DNA from: CAZTHM01 sp041946825
Lineage (GTDB): Bacteria; Acidobacteriota; Terriglobia; UBA7540
Direction of reading: 5' to 3'
NCBI GenBank assembly: GCA_041946825.1
Contig: JBHGBD010000023.1
Location: forward strand, 1-64,000
DNA length: 64,000 nt
In this document: positions 1 through 8,938 of the stretch, piece by piece
How the letters are laid out: every line of letters begins with the position of its first letter
How positions within the stretch are numbered: position 1 is the stretch's first letter
Notes under the pieces: generated by a model
Told to the model about the DNA's origin: nothing
Database searches by the model: none
Seen by the model: the letters and a program-made list of their open reading frames with translations, nothing else
Position numbers and translations under genes: made by a program

Positions 1-23
1 GGCGACGTCTCGCTGCGCGAGAT

Positions 24-50
24 CGCAGACTTCAAAAAACGAAGTCTGCG
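24..50. repeat. Perfect 10-bp inverted repeat (hairpin)
   Basis: CGCAGACTTC and GAAGTCTGCG flank a 7-nt A-rich loop. There is no T-run on either side, so it does not look like an intrinsic terminator. It resembles the short dispersed hairpins seen elsewhere in this window. An open plus-strand frame runs from the left edge to a TAA at 109-111, but the hairpin lies inside it and no family is recognisable, so no gene is called. The stretch 112-302 holds nothing else I can support. Confidence 0.5.
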
Positions 51-302
51 CCAGCCCGCGACGCAGCCTGCAGGTGGCGCTAGAATACGACACGACAAGC
101 ACGATGCCTAAACTCCGGCCAAACGCCCCGACCGATCGACGCGCCATGATTTTGACGATACGCTAACTTGATAAGCTATGTACAGTCAGAATGGCCCGAA
201 GTGTGGCATTTTGCCCCGCCCGGCGCAAGTCATCAGGATCTCGCCACGTGTCGATAACTATCTTATTATCAATACGTTAAGATTTTAACTGGAGGCCGGT
301 CG

Positions 303-446
303 ATGCGGATTTTGAGACCAGTGAGACTGATGAGACTTTCCCGGCTGGGCAGGGTGAACTCGAGCAGGCGCGGCCGATTCCACTCGGGGCGGGATCAGCC
401 GCGCCGCTCAAAAGATCAGGCGGCCACCACACGCGGCCGCACATGA
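303..446 (+). CDS. Possible 47-residue Arg-rich small protein (doubtful)
   Basis: An ATG follows GGAGG by 7 nt, which is a well-spaced ribosome binding site. The frame then codes for 47 residues, of which about a quarter are Arg (it begins MRILRPVRLMRLSRLG). No family is recognised. Its 3' end overlaps the 3' end of the response-regulator gene on the other strand by about 30 bp. Only the ribosome binding site supports it, and it could easily be a chance frame in a GC-rich intergenic region. Confidence 0.2.
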   Translation: MRILRPVRLMRLSRLGRVNSSRRGRFHSGRDQPRRSKDQAATTRGRT

Positions 447-844
447 GTGCTGGCCACTCGAGCAATCTCCTCCGGCGCCAGCGGCTTTTCGATGTAGTCC
501 ACGGCTCCCAGCTGCATGGCTTCCAGATAGCAGCTCATGTCCACGGCGTGAGTAAGAACCACCACCGGCAGGCGCCGGTCGATCATGATGGCGCGCTCCA
601 GCAGCGAACGCCCTTCAAACGCGCGGCTTCCCTGGTTGAGAACGATCAGATCAACAGGGCCGCTCTCCAGGCGGGCGAGCCCTTCGTGGACTGAACCGCA
701 AGCGTGGACTTCGAATCCGCGTTGTCGGAGGATTTCCGTATAGTATTTCCGGTCTCGGGGATCGGGCTCCACGAGCAGCACTTTCCCCTGCGTCCCGAAG
801 AAAGGATTTCCTTCGCTTCGGTGACTCGCGATGGTCGGATCCAT
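416..844 (-). CDS. Receiver-only response regulator with degenerate phosphoacceptor
   Basis: This 142-residue protein is a single CheY-like receiver domain with no output domain. The acidic pocket (Glu26/Asp28 in LLVEPDP), the switch Thr98 (VVVLTH) and the conserved Lys120 (YIEKP) are all in place. The phosphoacceptor position after the third strand is Asn70 (DLIVLNQ) instead of Asp. Known receivers of this kind cannot be phosphorylated in the usual way and often act as constitutive or ligand-gated partners. GGAGGT lies 5 nt before the ATG, which fixes the start. There is no neighbouring histidine kinase, so its partner is unknown. Confidence 0.85.
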   Translation of the reverse strand: MDPTIASHRSEGNPFFGTQGKVLLVEPDPRDRKYYTEILRQRGFEVHACGSVHEGLARLESGPVDLIVLNQGSRAFEGRSLLERAIMIDRRLPVVVLTHAVDMSCYLEAMQLGAVDYIEKPLAPEEIARVASTHVRPRVVAA

Positions 845-971
845 AACCCACCTCCAGAAATTTCCGGGTTAGTCGCTCCGCGAGACAGCTGCGTGCGCCG
901 GCCATCGCGGACGACGAACAATCATGCGGCCCAGCCAAGGCGGCCGCTTGTTCATGACGATCCGATGTCTT

Positions 972-1331
972 CTATTCCCTTCTTATCGCGAAAAGCGTTA
1001 TCCGGTCCTTTTCGGCCCGAGGTAGTAGTGACTGAGGTGAGGTTGAGTAAAAAACTTCCGGAGGACAAACGATCGATCGGAAAGCTGACCTCGTGCTGGA
1101 CTCATCCGGTCCGAGCTCGGCAGCACCCACAACCCGACGACGTGCATGTGAGATCGCAACGAGGGAGTTGCCGCGAGGTAGTGAATTATCCGGCGCCGCG
1201 TCCTGATAGGAAAGTTGCGGCGCAGGGCAGGAGGATTCCGCAGTCTTTGCAATGGATGGAACCGCACTCAAAAAGGAGCCGACAGCCAACACTAACACCA
1301 GCCGCCGAATTGTTGCCCCTGAGCCGCTCAC
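972..1331 (-). CDS. Possible small secreted protein (doubtful)
   Basis: This 119-residue frame starts at a GTG and opens with a convincing Sec signal: IRR, then a hydrophobic core LVLVLAVGSFLSAV, then a small-residue region. The rest has two Cys and no recognisable domain. A longer 271-residue frame covers the same bases on the plus strand but looks like an antisense shadow. No ribosome binding site is obvious. It may be a decayed remnant of an exported protein. Bases 1332-1582 upstream show no other feature. Confidence 0.3.
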   Translation of the reverse strand: MSGSGATIRRLVLVLAVGSFLSAVPSIAKTAESSCPAPQLSYQDAAPDNSLPRGNSLVAISHARRRVVGAAELGPDESSTRSAFRSIVCPPEVFYSTSPQSLLPRAEKDRITLFAIRRE

Positions 1332-1582
1332 AGCGGAAAGTTACTCTTTCGAATTTCGGAAGTCAAGCAAAATCGGAGTGCCCAATTCGTTTTCAGCTTC
1401 GGCTGCGGGCTCAGGCTCGCCCGTTATCCCGGGCGTTGATAGGGCTTTCAAAAAATGGCACTTACATCCCTCCGGAAAAGCTCAGCGACATTAACCGTTG
1501 GCCCGGGCCGCCGACATGAAATGAGCAAGCCTTTACAGATTGGAGGCCACACGACGAAAAGCAACGCGCTCGGGGCCTGCCG

Positions 1583-2410
1583 CTAATACTGGACAAACTC
1601 CGTGGCGCGCCGGAAGGCCTCGACAAAATGGCCGTCTTTCCGTGGCTGTTGTTTCTTGAACTCCTCCTTGACCCGAGCCAGGTCAGCCGGATCCCAATCG
1701 GGCCGATATTGGTTGACCGCAGGCTCGAACTGGCTCACCTGCTTCGTCGCCGATTCTACCTTCAGATCGAAAACGCTGTCGATGTTCACCCAATAGTTGG
1801 CTTCCTGCGGGGACGGGTAAAAGAAATACATAACGGGTACGCGGTACGGCTGCAGGCCGAGCTGCAATCGCTGATTGGGAAAGTAGAGCCAAAATTCCGC
1901 GGCGCGCACGGCATCTATCGTATTGAATGCCGCCATGCGATGATCGGTCTTGTGCCAGCGCTCGTACCATTCTCCGGGATCGACGCTGAGAAGCACATCC
2001 GGCCGAATGCGGCGGATAATCGCCGTCGCTTCCTCCACCAGCTTCGGCTGGGGCGCGTATTCCAACATGCCGTCGTCATAGCCCAGCCACGAAATGTTTC
2101 CCTTGGGGGTCCCGAGCAAGCCCTCGGAAACCTCCTCCTCCGCCTTGCGGATTTGCGCCAGTCGCTGGGAGTTCATTGCGGGGTCGTAGGATCCCTTGTC
2201 ATCGTTGGTGTAGATTACGATAAACACCTTGTTCCCATTCCGATTCAGGAGCGCGATGGTGCCGCCCGCGCCGAAGACGTCGTCATCCGGATGGGGCGTA
2301 AAAACCAGGACTGTCGTGTTTCGAAGCTCTTCCAACCGGGGAATTTCCTGGGCCGAGCACCAAGCGGCTGCCAGACCGGCGAATACGAAAAAAAGGATCA
2401 ACTTCCTCAT
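1583..2410 (-). CDS. Secreted PIG-L/LmbE-family deacetylase
   Basis: This 275-residue protein belongs to the PIG-L (LmbE) family of zinc-dependent N-deacetylases that act on GlcNAc-type conjugates. The metal motif is seen as TPHPDDD (His40, Asp42, Asp43; the usual final Glu is Asp), and a downstream HKTDH supplies the third metal His. A Sec signal peptide (MRKLILFFVFAGLAAAWCSA) places it in the periplasm. I chose the ATG at 2410 because AGGAGG sits 6 nt upstream and the signal begins there; the open frame extends 69 codons further but is not family-like. The substrate cannot be told from sequence. It stands alone on the minus strand, divergent from the MFS gene. Confidence 0.85.
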   Translation of the reverse strand: MRKLILFFVFAGLAAAWCSAQEIPRLEELRNTTVLVFTPHPDDDVFGAGGTIALLNRNGNKVFIVIYTNDDKGSYDPAMNSQRLAQIRKAEEEVSEGLLGTPKGNISWLGYDDGMLEYAPQPKLVEEATAIIRRIRPDVLLSVDPGEWYERWHKTDHRMAAFNTIDAVRAAEFWLYFPNQRLQLGLQPYRVPVMYFFYPSPQEANYWVNIDSVFDLKVESATKQVSQFEPAVNQYRPDWDPADLARVKEEFKKQQPRKDGHFVEAFRRATEFVQY

Positions 2411-2636
2411 TGCCGTCCTCCTGGGTTTGAGGGAATCACTCGCGGGACAAGCTATGCGAGTTGAAAACCGCAAGTCTACCCGATGTTCCCTCCCTTCCAC
2501 AATCCACGTCCGACGGAACCAGATGACTCTAATCTTCCTTGACCTCGGCGGTGAATGAGGTATGCTGCCCAACTCCTGCAGGCGGGGGCAATTCTTGAGT
2601 CGCCAGAATCTCGACAATCAATCCGGCCGGACCGCG

Positions 2637-4001
2637 ATGGCTATCGTCACGACCACGAGCCTGCAGCGCTGGTGGATCGTCGTGCTGCTTTACTGCGCTT
2701 CGATGATCAACTACATGGACCGCGCCACGCTCTCGATGGCTTTGCCGGTGATTTCCGATGACCTGCATCTGGGGCCCACCGCCAAGGGCGTGCTCGCCTC
2801 GGCGTTTTTCTGGTCGTACGCTTACATGCAGATCCCCATCGGCTGGGCTGCCGACCGGTTCAATCTCAAATGGCTTTACGCGGGCATGTTCGCGCTGTGG
2901 TCGCTCGCTTGCGGCTTGGCAGGGTTCGCGACGGGCCTGTGGATGCTTGTGGCCTTCCGCATTCTGCTGGGCTTCGGGGAATCGATCTACCTGCCAGGTG
3001 GGATGAAGATTATCAGCCGCCTTTTTCCTCCGCAGCAGCGAGGCTTCCCTTCCGGGTTCTTTGATTTCGGCACGCGAACCGGCCTGGTGCTGGACGGCAT
3101 CCTGATTCCGTGGCTGATCGTGACTTACGGATGGCGCGACATGTTCTGGATCGTGGGCTTCACGGCGCTGCTCTGGCTCATGCCGTGGATCATCACTCCA
3201 TCGAGCTCGATTACGGGGGCCGAACCCCTGTCAGCCCGACAACGGGAGTCTGCCCATTCAACCGGCCCCATCATCCTTCTCTACCCGGTCCTGCTGATCC
3301 TTTCGCCCTTGCTTTTCGCCTGGCGTGCCAAACTTCCGGAAGGATTCGCACGGGCGCGTGATTCCCGGGCGCAGCGGCCCCTCGTTGAATTTCTGGATCT
3401 CATCGGGAACCGGAACCTGCTCGGAATCGTCCTGGGATTCTTCTGCTTTGACTATTTCTGGTACGTGATGCTGACCTGGCTTCCTGACTACCTCGTCAAA
3501 GGTCGTGGAATGCCCATCAAGGAAGCTGGGCTGCTGGCGGCAATTACTTTTTTCATCTTCGGAATTACGGAGCCGCTGGGAGGTTTGATCGCCGACCGGC
3601 TGATCCGGCGCGGCTGGAACGAAACGCGCACGCGAAAGGGCATCCTCACGGTCGCTTGGGTGATGGGACTTCTGGTGATTCCCGGGGGGCTTGTCAGCGA
3701 TACCAAAATTGCGGTCGCCCTGATTTTTGCCGCCGCCTTCGTGGGGCTGGGAACCGGAAATCTCCTCGCGATTCTGCAGTGCTGCGCCCCGCCCAATAAA
3801 GTCGGGATCTGGACCGGGGTGAAGAATTACTCCGGAAACCTGGGGGGGATTCTCGCGCCCCTCATCATGGGGATCCTGATCAGCCGTACGGGATCCTACG
3901 TTCCCGGTTTTGCCGTCGGCGCCCTGATACTCGTTTCCGGCTTGATCCCTTATTGGTTCATTGTCGGTGAATTGAAACCGCCCGCGGAACGCCCCGAATA
4001 G
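2637..4001 (+). CDS. MFS transporter, anion:cation symporter-like
   Basis: This 454-residue protein has the 12 hydrophobic segments of the major facilitator superfamily. The first segment ends in SMINYMDRATLSMALP, typical of the ACS subfamily (sugar acid and carboxylate:H+ symporters such as the glucarate and galactonate carriers). RFLNL-type loops follow segment 2, and a long central loop falls near residues 190-245. The ATG at 2637 matches where the family's N-terminus begins; an in-frame ATG at 2562 gives an implausible polar extension. The substrate is unknown. The gene ends 91 bp before the aminotransferase gene, which has its own promoter. Confidence 0.85.
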   Translation: MAIVTTTSLQRWWIVVLLYCASMINYMDRATLSMALPVISDDLHLGPTAKGVLASAFFWSYAYMQIPIGWAADRFNLKWLYAGMFALWSLACGLAGFATGLWMLVAFRILLGFGESIYLPGGMKIISRLFPPQQRGFPSGFFDFGTRTGLVLDGILIPWLIVTYGWRDMFWIVGFTALLWLMPWIITPSSSITGAEPLSARQRESAHSTGPIILLYPVLLILSPLLFAWRAKLPEGFARARDSRAQRPLVEFLDLIGNRNLLGIVLGFFCFDYFWYVMLTWLPDYLVKGRGMPIKEAGLLAAITFFIFGITEPLGGLIADRLIRRGWNETRTRKGILTVAWVMGLLVIPGGLVSDTKIAVALIFAAAFVGLGTGNLLAILQCCAPPNKVGIWTGVKNYSGNLGGILAPLIMGILISRTGSYVPGFAVGALILVSGLIPYWFIVGELKPPAERPE

Positions 4002-4014
4002 ACCCCGCCCCGCC

Positions 4015-4042
4015 TTGACTTGAATGGGGCGGAGGTTATCAT
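4015..4042 (+). promoter_or_regulatory. Sigma70-type promoter of the DegT aminotransferase gene
   Basis: TTGACT and TATCAT are separated by 16 bp, close to the -35/-10 consensus. The likely transcription start near 4049 leaves a leader of about 45 nt, with GGGAGGATT just before the ATG at 4093. It is predicted by eye only. Confidence 0.5.
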
Positions 4043-4092
4043 GGGGCGTTCCGCTTCGAACTAACACTCAGTCGCTGTCGCGGGAGGATTGC

Positions 4093-5406
4093 ATGGGAAG
4101 GCTCGCCATTACCGGCGGAAAGCCGGTTCGTAAGAAGCCCTTTAGCGCCTGGCCGATTTATTCAAATAAAGAGAAACAGGGCTTGCTGCGCGTACTTGCC
4201 AGCCGCAACTGGGGTGGATATCCCTTCCCCAACAAGATTGCGCACGAGTTCGCACAAATGTTCGCCCGCTTCCACGGGGCAAAATACGGCTTGGCCGTCG
4301 CGAATGGAACGATCGCGATCGAAATCGCGCTCAAGGCGATCGACTTACAGCCCGGGGACGAGGTGATCGTGCCCGCCTACACCTGGGAAGGCACGGTGGG
4401 GCCGATCCTGCTGTTGAACGCCGTCCCGGTGTTTGTAGATGTCGATCCCGACACATACTGCCTCGATGCGAAGCTCATCGAAAGAGCGGTCACTCCCCGA
4501 ACGCGCGCCATCCTCCCGGTACACCTCGCGATGCGTTTTGCCGATATGGACGAAATCATGCGGATCGCGCGCGAGCGCAGCATCGCTGTCATCGAGGACT
4601 GCGCGCACGCCCATGGCGGCAAGTGGCGCAATAAAGGCGCGGGCGCCACCGGCGACGTCGGCTGCTTCAGCTTTCAATCGAGCAAGCTGATGACCGCCGG
4701 CGAGGGTGGCGCCGTTATCACCAGCAACCTCGAATATTGCGAGCGCGCGCAGTCGTTCATGAACTGCGGCCGCGCCAGCGTGACCGACAAGTACAAGCAC
4801 CGCATGATCGGTTTCAACTACCGGATTTCGGAACTGCAGGCCGTGATTCTCCAAGCGCAACTCGAACGATTGCCACAACAAGCCAAGGTCCGCCAGGCGA
4901 ACATGGAGTACTTCGAGAAGCGCATCCGCGGCACTCCGGGCCTGAATTTCCTGAAGCGCGATCCGCGTCAGACGCGAGTCGCCGCGTATCAATACGTCTT
5001 CAAATTCTCCCCCGAGCATTTTGGCGTCCCGCGCGCGGCGTTCCTCGGCGCGCTGCAGTCGGAAGGCGTCCCGTGCGACGGCTTGTTCTATGAGCCGGTC
5101 TACAAGAGCGCGCTCTTTCGCGTTGACCCGAAAGAATGGCCGGCCCTGAGCTGGGGGCGCGAGAAGCCTCTGAATTTGAAGTCGAGTTACGACTGCCCGG
5201 TTTCCGCACGCGCCGCGTACGACGAAGCGGTCTGGTTGCCGCATCACATTTTTCTGGGCAGCCGGAAGGACACCGACGACATCGCCGACGCGGTCCTCAA
5301 GGTCTGCGAGAACATCGGCGAATTGCGTGGCCTGAAGCACCCCGCCATCGAGACCAAGGCCATGAGCCGCGCCGAGCGCCCGCGGGTCGAGAAAAGGCAA
5401 TGGTGA
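4093..5406 (+). CDS. DegT/DnrJ/EryC1/StrS family PLP aminotransferase
   Basis: This 437-residue protein is a fold-type I PLP enzyme of the sugar/cyclitol aminotransferase family. The opening ITGGKPVR is typical of the branch that includes AHBA synthase and scyllo-inosose aminotransferase. The PLP-binding Lys is Lys198 in SSKLMTAGEGG, and the Asp of IEDCAHAHG contacts the pyridine nitrogen. GGGAGG precedes the chosen ATG; the upstream ATG at 4024 lies inside the promoter. Members aminate keto-sugars or cyclitols in glycoconjugate or natural-product pathways. No sugar-nucleotide genes adjoin it, so the substrate is open. Confidence 0.9.
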   Translation: MGRLAITGGKPVRKKPFSAWPIYSNKEKQGLLRVLASRNWGGYPFPNKIAHEFAQMFARFHGAKYGLAVANGTIAIEIALKAIDLQPGDEVIVPAYTWEGTVGPILLLNAVPVFVDVDPDTYCLDAKLIERAVTPRTRAILPVHLAMRFADMDEIMRIARERSIAVIEDCAHAHGGKWRNKGAGATGDVGCFSFQSSKLMTAGEGGAVITSNLEYCERAQSFMNCGRASVTDKYKHRMIGFNYRISELQAVILQAQLERLPQQAKVRQANMEYFEKRIRGTPGLNFLKRDPRQTRVAAYQYVFKFSPEHFGVPRAAFLGALQSEGVPCDGLFYEPVYKSALFRVDPKEWPALSWGREKPLNLKSSYDCPVSARAAYDEAVWLPHHIFLGSRKDTDDIADAVLKVCENIGELRGLKHPAIETKAMSRAERPRVEKRQW

Positions 5407-5413
5407 GTCTGTT

Positions 5414-5498
5414 GAGCGATTTGGTGATTTAGCGATTGAGTGATTGAAAGAAAGGTGCGAGCGTTCAATCGCCGGATCGCTAAATCACTCAATCACCA
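5414..5498. repeat. Facing arrays of 8-bp repeats (4 direct + 4 inverted)
   Basis: Bases 5414-5445 are four tandem octamers of the form NRGYGATT (GAGCGATT, TGGTGATT, TAGCGATT, GAGTGATT). After a 21-bp spacer, bases 5467-5498 hold four units in reverse complement (AATCGCCG, GATCGCTA, AATCACTC, AATCACCA). The arrays could pair into a long imperfect hairpin between the aminotransferase and ligase genes. No known element is recognised. A heptamer version of the same design occurs at 57872-57991. Confidence 0.75.
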
Positions 5499-5509
5499 AA
5501 TGGAGCCCA

Positions 5510-7102
5510 ATGGTTCTTCCCCTGACTCCCGTCCGATTGAAGCGCCACGCGGCGCAAATCGTCGGCCGGAAGATCGGCGTCGTCTGCGAGGATCTGCGTT
5601 TCACTTATCGCGAGTTTGACGAACGAGCCGACCGGCTGTCGCAGGCTCTCCTTAATCTCGGGATCAGGAAAGGCGACCGGGTGGCTTTCCTCAGCTTCAA
5701 TTGCCACCGTCTGCTCGAAGCCTACTACGGCGTGCCGCAAATCGGCGCCATCCTGCTGCCTCTCAACATTCGACTGAGCTGCGAAGAATTGACGTACATC
5801 CTCAACGATGCGGCGCCGTGCTTGCTTTGTTTCGACCCGGAGTTCATCCCCATGCTCGAAGCGATGCGGCCGCAACTGAAATCGATCGGGAATTTCGTTT
5901 CGTTGCGGGGAGACAGACCCGCCTGGGCGCATCCGAATTCTTATGACGAACTTCTCGCCGCCGCCGAGCCGCGCGAAATCGACTACCGCGGCATCGACGA
6001 AAATTCCGTGGCAGAACTTTTTTACACCAGCGGCACGACCGCGCACCCCAAAGGCGTGATGCTCACGCACCGGAACCTTTACCTGCACGCGTTCTATGTC
6101 ACTACCGCCCTGCGTTGCGACGATGCCTATGTGCACCTCTACACTGTCCCGCTCTTCCACGTGAATAGCTGGGGAGCGCCGCATACGGTCAGCATTGTCG
6201 GCGGGCGGCACGTCATGATCCGGAAATTCGATCCCCTGAATGTTCTCCGGCTTGTGCACCAGGAGCGCGTCACCCGCCTGCAGATGGTGCCAGCGATGAT
6301 GATCGCCATGATCAATCATCCCGATTTTTCCAAATACGATCTGAGCTCCGTGAAGGAAGTGATGTTGGGCGGCGCGCCTTCAAACACGGCGCTCATCCGT
6401 GAGGTCGAGCAGAAGATCCCAAGCTGTGTCGCCAAAGGCGGCTATGGACTGACGGAAACCTCTCCTGTGCTGACCATCGCGCACATGAAGGACCATCTCA
6501 AAGGAGACCCGGAGGATCTGGCGCTCAAACGGAAGGCCACGGCGGGTTACGCCATTGCGGGTTGCGAAATTCGCGTCGTGGATATAGATGATCATGACGT
6601 CAGGCCGGACGGGACAGAAATTGGTGAGGTTATCGTTCGCAGTGACGTGGTGATGGGCGGGTATTGGAACCAACCTGAAGATACGGCGCGCGCTATTCGC
6701 GAGGATTGGTTCCATACCGGCGACCTCGCCGTCGTCGATGAGGAAGGTTACATCCTCATCGTGGATCGCGCCAAGGACATGATCCTGAGCGGGGGTGAGA
6801 ATATTGCCTCCGCCGAGATTGAGCGCGTCATCTACGGACATCCCGCCGTGCTCGAATGTGCTGTCATTGCGGTGCCTGACGAGCAGTGGGGCGAAGTTCC
6901 CAAAGCGCTCGTCTCGCTGAAGTCGGGCCAAAGTGCCACGCAAGCCGAAATCATCGAGCGGTGCCGCACGCATCTGGCCGGATTCAAAGTGCCCAGATCG
7001 GTCGAGTTTCTCGATGCCTTGCCGAAGGGGGGGACAGGCAAGATTCTGAAAAAGGTCTTGCGAGAGAAGTATTGGGCGGGACGCATACGACGAGTCAACT
7101 GA
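5510..7102 (+). CDS. Acyl-CoA synthetase (AMP-dependent ligase)
   Basis: This 530-residue protein is an ANL-superfamily adenylating enzyme, most like long- or medium-chain fatty-acid:CoA ligases. Motifs in order are the P-loop-like YTSGTTAHPKG (about 171-181), the acyl-site motif GYGLTETSP (about 311), the hinge YxxGD-type WFHTGDL (about 402) and the C-terminal catalytic Lys in GGTGKILKK (about 511). It would activate a carboxylic acid to acyl-AMP and then acyl-CoA in the cytoplasm. GGAG lies 5 nt before the ATG chosen. An upstream in-frame ATG at 5444 would place the repeat array inside the coding region and is rejected. The chain length of the substrate is not deducible. Confidence 0.9.
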   Translation: MVLPLTPVRLKRHAAQIVGRKIGVVCEDLRFTYREFDERADRLSQALLNLGIRKGDRVAFLSFNCHRLLEAYYGVPQIGAILLPLNIRLSCEELTYILNDAAPCLLCFDPEFIPMLEAMRPQLKSIGNFVSLRGDRPAWAHPNSYDELLAAAEPREIDYRGIDENSVAELFYTSGTTAHPKGVMLTHRNLYLHAFYVTTALRCDDAYVHLYTVPLFHVNSWGAPHTVSIVGGRHVMIRKFDPLNVLRLVHQERVTRLQMVPAMMIAMINHPDFSKYDLSSVKEVMLGGAPSNTALIREVEQKIPSCVAKGGYGLTETSPVLTIAHMKDHLKGDPEDLALKRKATAGYAIAGCEIRVVDIDDHDVRPDGTEIGEVIVRSDVVMGGYWNQPEDTARAIREDWFHTGDLAVVDEEGYILIVDRAKDMILSGGENIASAEIERVIYGHPAVLECAVIAVPDEQWGEVPKALVSLKSGQSATQAEIIERCRTHLAGFKVPRSVEFLDALPKGGTGKILKKVLREKYWAGRIRRVN

Positions 7103-7213
7103 ATCATGAAAAGAGACGTCGCCGACCTCGCTCCTTCCGGTGTCACTCGTCTGACTTCCGGCTGGGCGAAATTCGGCTTCCTTAACTGCTAGCTCAGAAC
7201 TCATAACTTCGAC

Positions 7214-8803
7214 ATGTGGGCGCAACCACTTAATCCGCTCGGCTTGATGCCGCTGTCAGCGCTGGCGGCGGCGGTGCCGCTCGTTGTGTTGCTCGTGTTG
7301 ATGGGGGGGATGCGCAAATCCGGAGCCCTCTCGGCCGCCTGCGGCCTCGCGACGGCTTCCCTGCTGGCAATTCTCGTATGGGGGATGCCCGTCAAGCTCG
7401 TTGCCTTGAGCGCTGGATTCGGGCTGGCGTTCGCACTCTGGCCGATCATGTGGATTGTGTTCACGGCACTGGGACTCTACAACCTCGCGGTCGACACCGG
7501 AAAGTTTGAATTGCTCCGCCGCTGGATGGCTGAGCACGCCTCCGGCGATCCGCGGCTGCAGGCAATTCTCGTGGCGTTTTGTTTTGGAGCGCTGCTGGAG
7601 GGCATGGCGGGTTTCGGTGCGCCCGTGGCCGTGGCAGCCTACCTTTTGCTGGCTCTCGGCTACAGTCCAAAGCAGGCAGCGTCAGTCGCGCTGATTGCCA
7701 ATACTGCGCCTGTGGCGTTTGGAAGCCTAGGGACGCCCATCGTCGCGCTGGCGGGTGTCACCGGGCTCGACCAGATGAAGTTGTCGGCCATGGTCGGAAG
7801 GCAACTTCCCTTCCTCTCACTGATCCTTCCCGGCTACATCATCTGGGTTGTGTCGGGAAGGAAGGGCCTGCGGGAAGCCTGGCCGCCCGCACTGGTGGGA
7901 GGCGCGAGTTTTGCGATTTCGCAATTTATTGTTTCGAACTTCTGGGGACCTTACGCCGCAGACATTGTCGCCGCGCTGGTTTCGATCGCGGCCCTGACAT
8001 CGTTTTTGCGAATCTGGAGGCTTCCGGACGCCCCAATCCAATATTCTGGCGATAGAAAATCGGCTACGCTCACGCCACTGCAAAGCCTCGGCGCGTGGGC
8101 GCCATGGGTGATTTTGGCCGCCGTCATGATCGCCTGGACATACTTCGGAGTCCTCAAAGTGGGGGAGACTCGGCTCAACGTTCCAGGCCTGCACAACGCC
8201 GTCTTCCTCACTCTTTACGGGAAGCCCTACTCCGCGACGTTTGTGTTTCAGCCACTCGCAGCGGGGACGGCCGCCCTGGCAGCGACTCTTATTACGGCCC
8301 TGCTGTTCCGCGCATCCCCGCGCGTGCTTCTCAGCTCCTGGGCCAAGACTCTCAAGCAACTCCTCCTGCCTGGGCTCACGGTAGTGATGATCGTGGCGCT
8401 TGCGTACCTCTACAATTACTCCGGCATGGCCTACACGATGGGCGCGGCGCTCGCCGGGTTAGGCCATTGGTTTCCCCTGGTGAGTGGCTTCCTCGGGTGG
8501 ATTGCTTGTTTCTTGAGCGGCAGCGACACAGCGAGCAATCTACTCTTTGGAAACTTGCAGGTCGCTGCAGGGCACCAGATTGGAGTCAACCCTGTGCTGC
8601 TGGCAGCGACCAATTCATCTGGAGCCGTGACCGGGAAAATGATTTCTCCCCAGAACGTCGCCGTAGGAGTGACCACCGTCGGCTTGATCGGCCACGAAGG
8701 GGATGTCGTCCGCAGTACCTTCTGGCACAGCATACTTCTCGCCGCATTCCTGAGCGCAATGGCCTTCGCGCAAGCTTATGCGCTCAAGTGGATGGTTCCA
8801 TGA
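7214..8803 (+). CDS. L-lactate permease (LctP family)
   Basis: This 529-residue protein has about 13 hydrophobic segments and matches the LctP family of H+-coupled lactate/glycolate uptake carriers throughout. Examples are the block FGALLEGMAGFGAPVAVAA, the segment NTAPVAFGSLGTP and the C-terminal SGSDTASNLLFGNLQ. Length is close to the usual 530-550. The ribosome binding site before the ATG is weak. It lies 111 bp after the acyl-CoA ligase. No lactate dehydrogenase (lldD/lutABC) is present nearby, so it probably supplies lactate to enzymes encoded elsewhere. Confidence 0.9.
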   Translation: MWAQPLNPLGLMPLSALAAAVPLVVLLVLMGGMRKSGALSAACGLATASLLAILVWGMPVKLVALSAGFGLAFALWPIMWIVFTALGLYNLAVDTGKFELLRRWMAEHASGDPRLQAILVAFCFGALLEGMAGFGAPVAVAAYLLLALGYSPKQAASVALIANTAPVAFGSLGTPIVALAGVTGLDQMKLSAMVGRQLPFLSLILPGYIIWVVSGRKGLREAWPPALVGGASFAISQFIVSNFWGPYAADIVAALVSIAALTSFLRIWRLPDAPIQYSGDRKSATLTPLQSLGAWAPWVILAAVMIAWTYFGVLKVGETRLNVPGLHNAVFLTLYGKPYSATFVFQPLAAGTAALAATLITALLFRASPRVLLSSWAKTLKQLLLPGLTVVMIVALAYLYNYSGMAYTMGAALAGLGHWFPLVSGFLGWIACFLSGSDTASNLLFGNLQVAAGHQIGVNPVLLAATNSSGAVTGKMISPQNVAVGVTTVGLIGHEGDVVRSTFWHSILLAAFLSAMAFAQAYALKWMVP

Positions 8804-8938
8804 ACAAGCGATCGGATTCTACGAGTCTCAGAGCATTGCGCCAGATTTGAAATTCCAAAGTGCCTGACTTAACCTAGATGAGGACCTGCGCCGATTTCGA
8901 AGACAGGCGCCGGCTTTGAGGATCGGGGGCGACGCAGG

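Noticed and set aside
181..260. Sigma54 promoter (TGGC ... TTGC-like strings)
   Set aside because: The GG and GC elements are not at the required 10-bp separation.
704..1519. 271-residue plus-strand frame
   Set aside because: It starts antisense inside the response-regulator gene, has no family features or ribosome binding site, and has the Arg/Pro-rich make-up of a GC-rich shadow frame.
1628..2464. 278-residue plus-strand frame
   Set aside because: Exactly antisense to the PIG-L deacetylase gene, which has a signal peptide, metal motif and good ribosome binding site.
4345..5400. 351-residue minus-strand frame
   Set aside because: Antisense to the DegT aminotransferase, whose PLP motif and promoter are clear.
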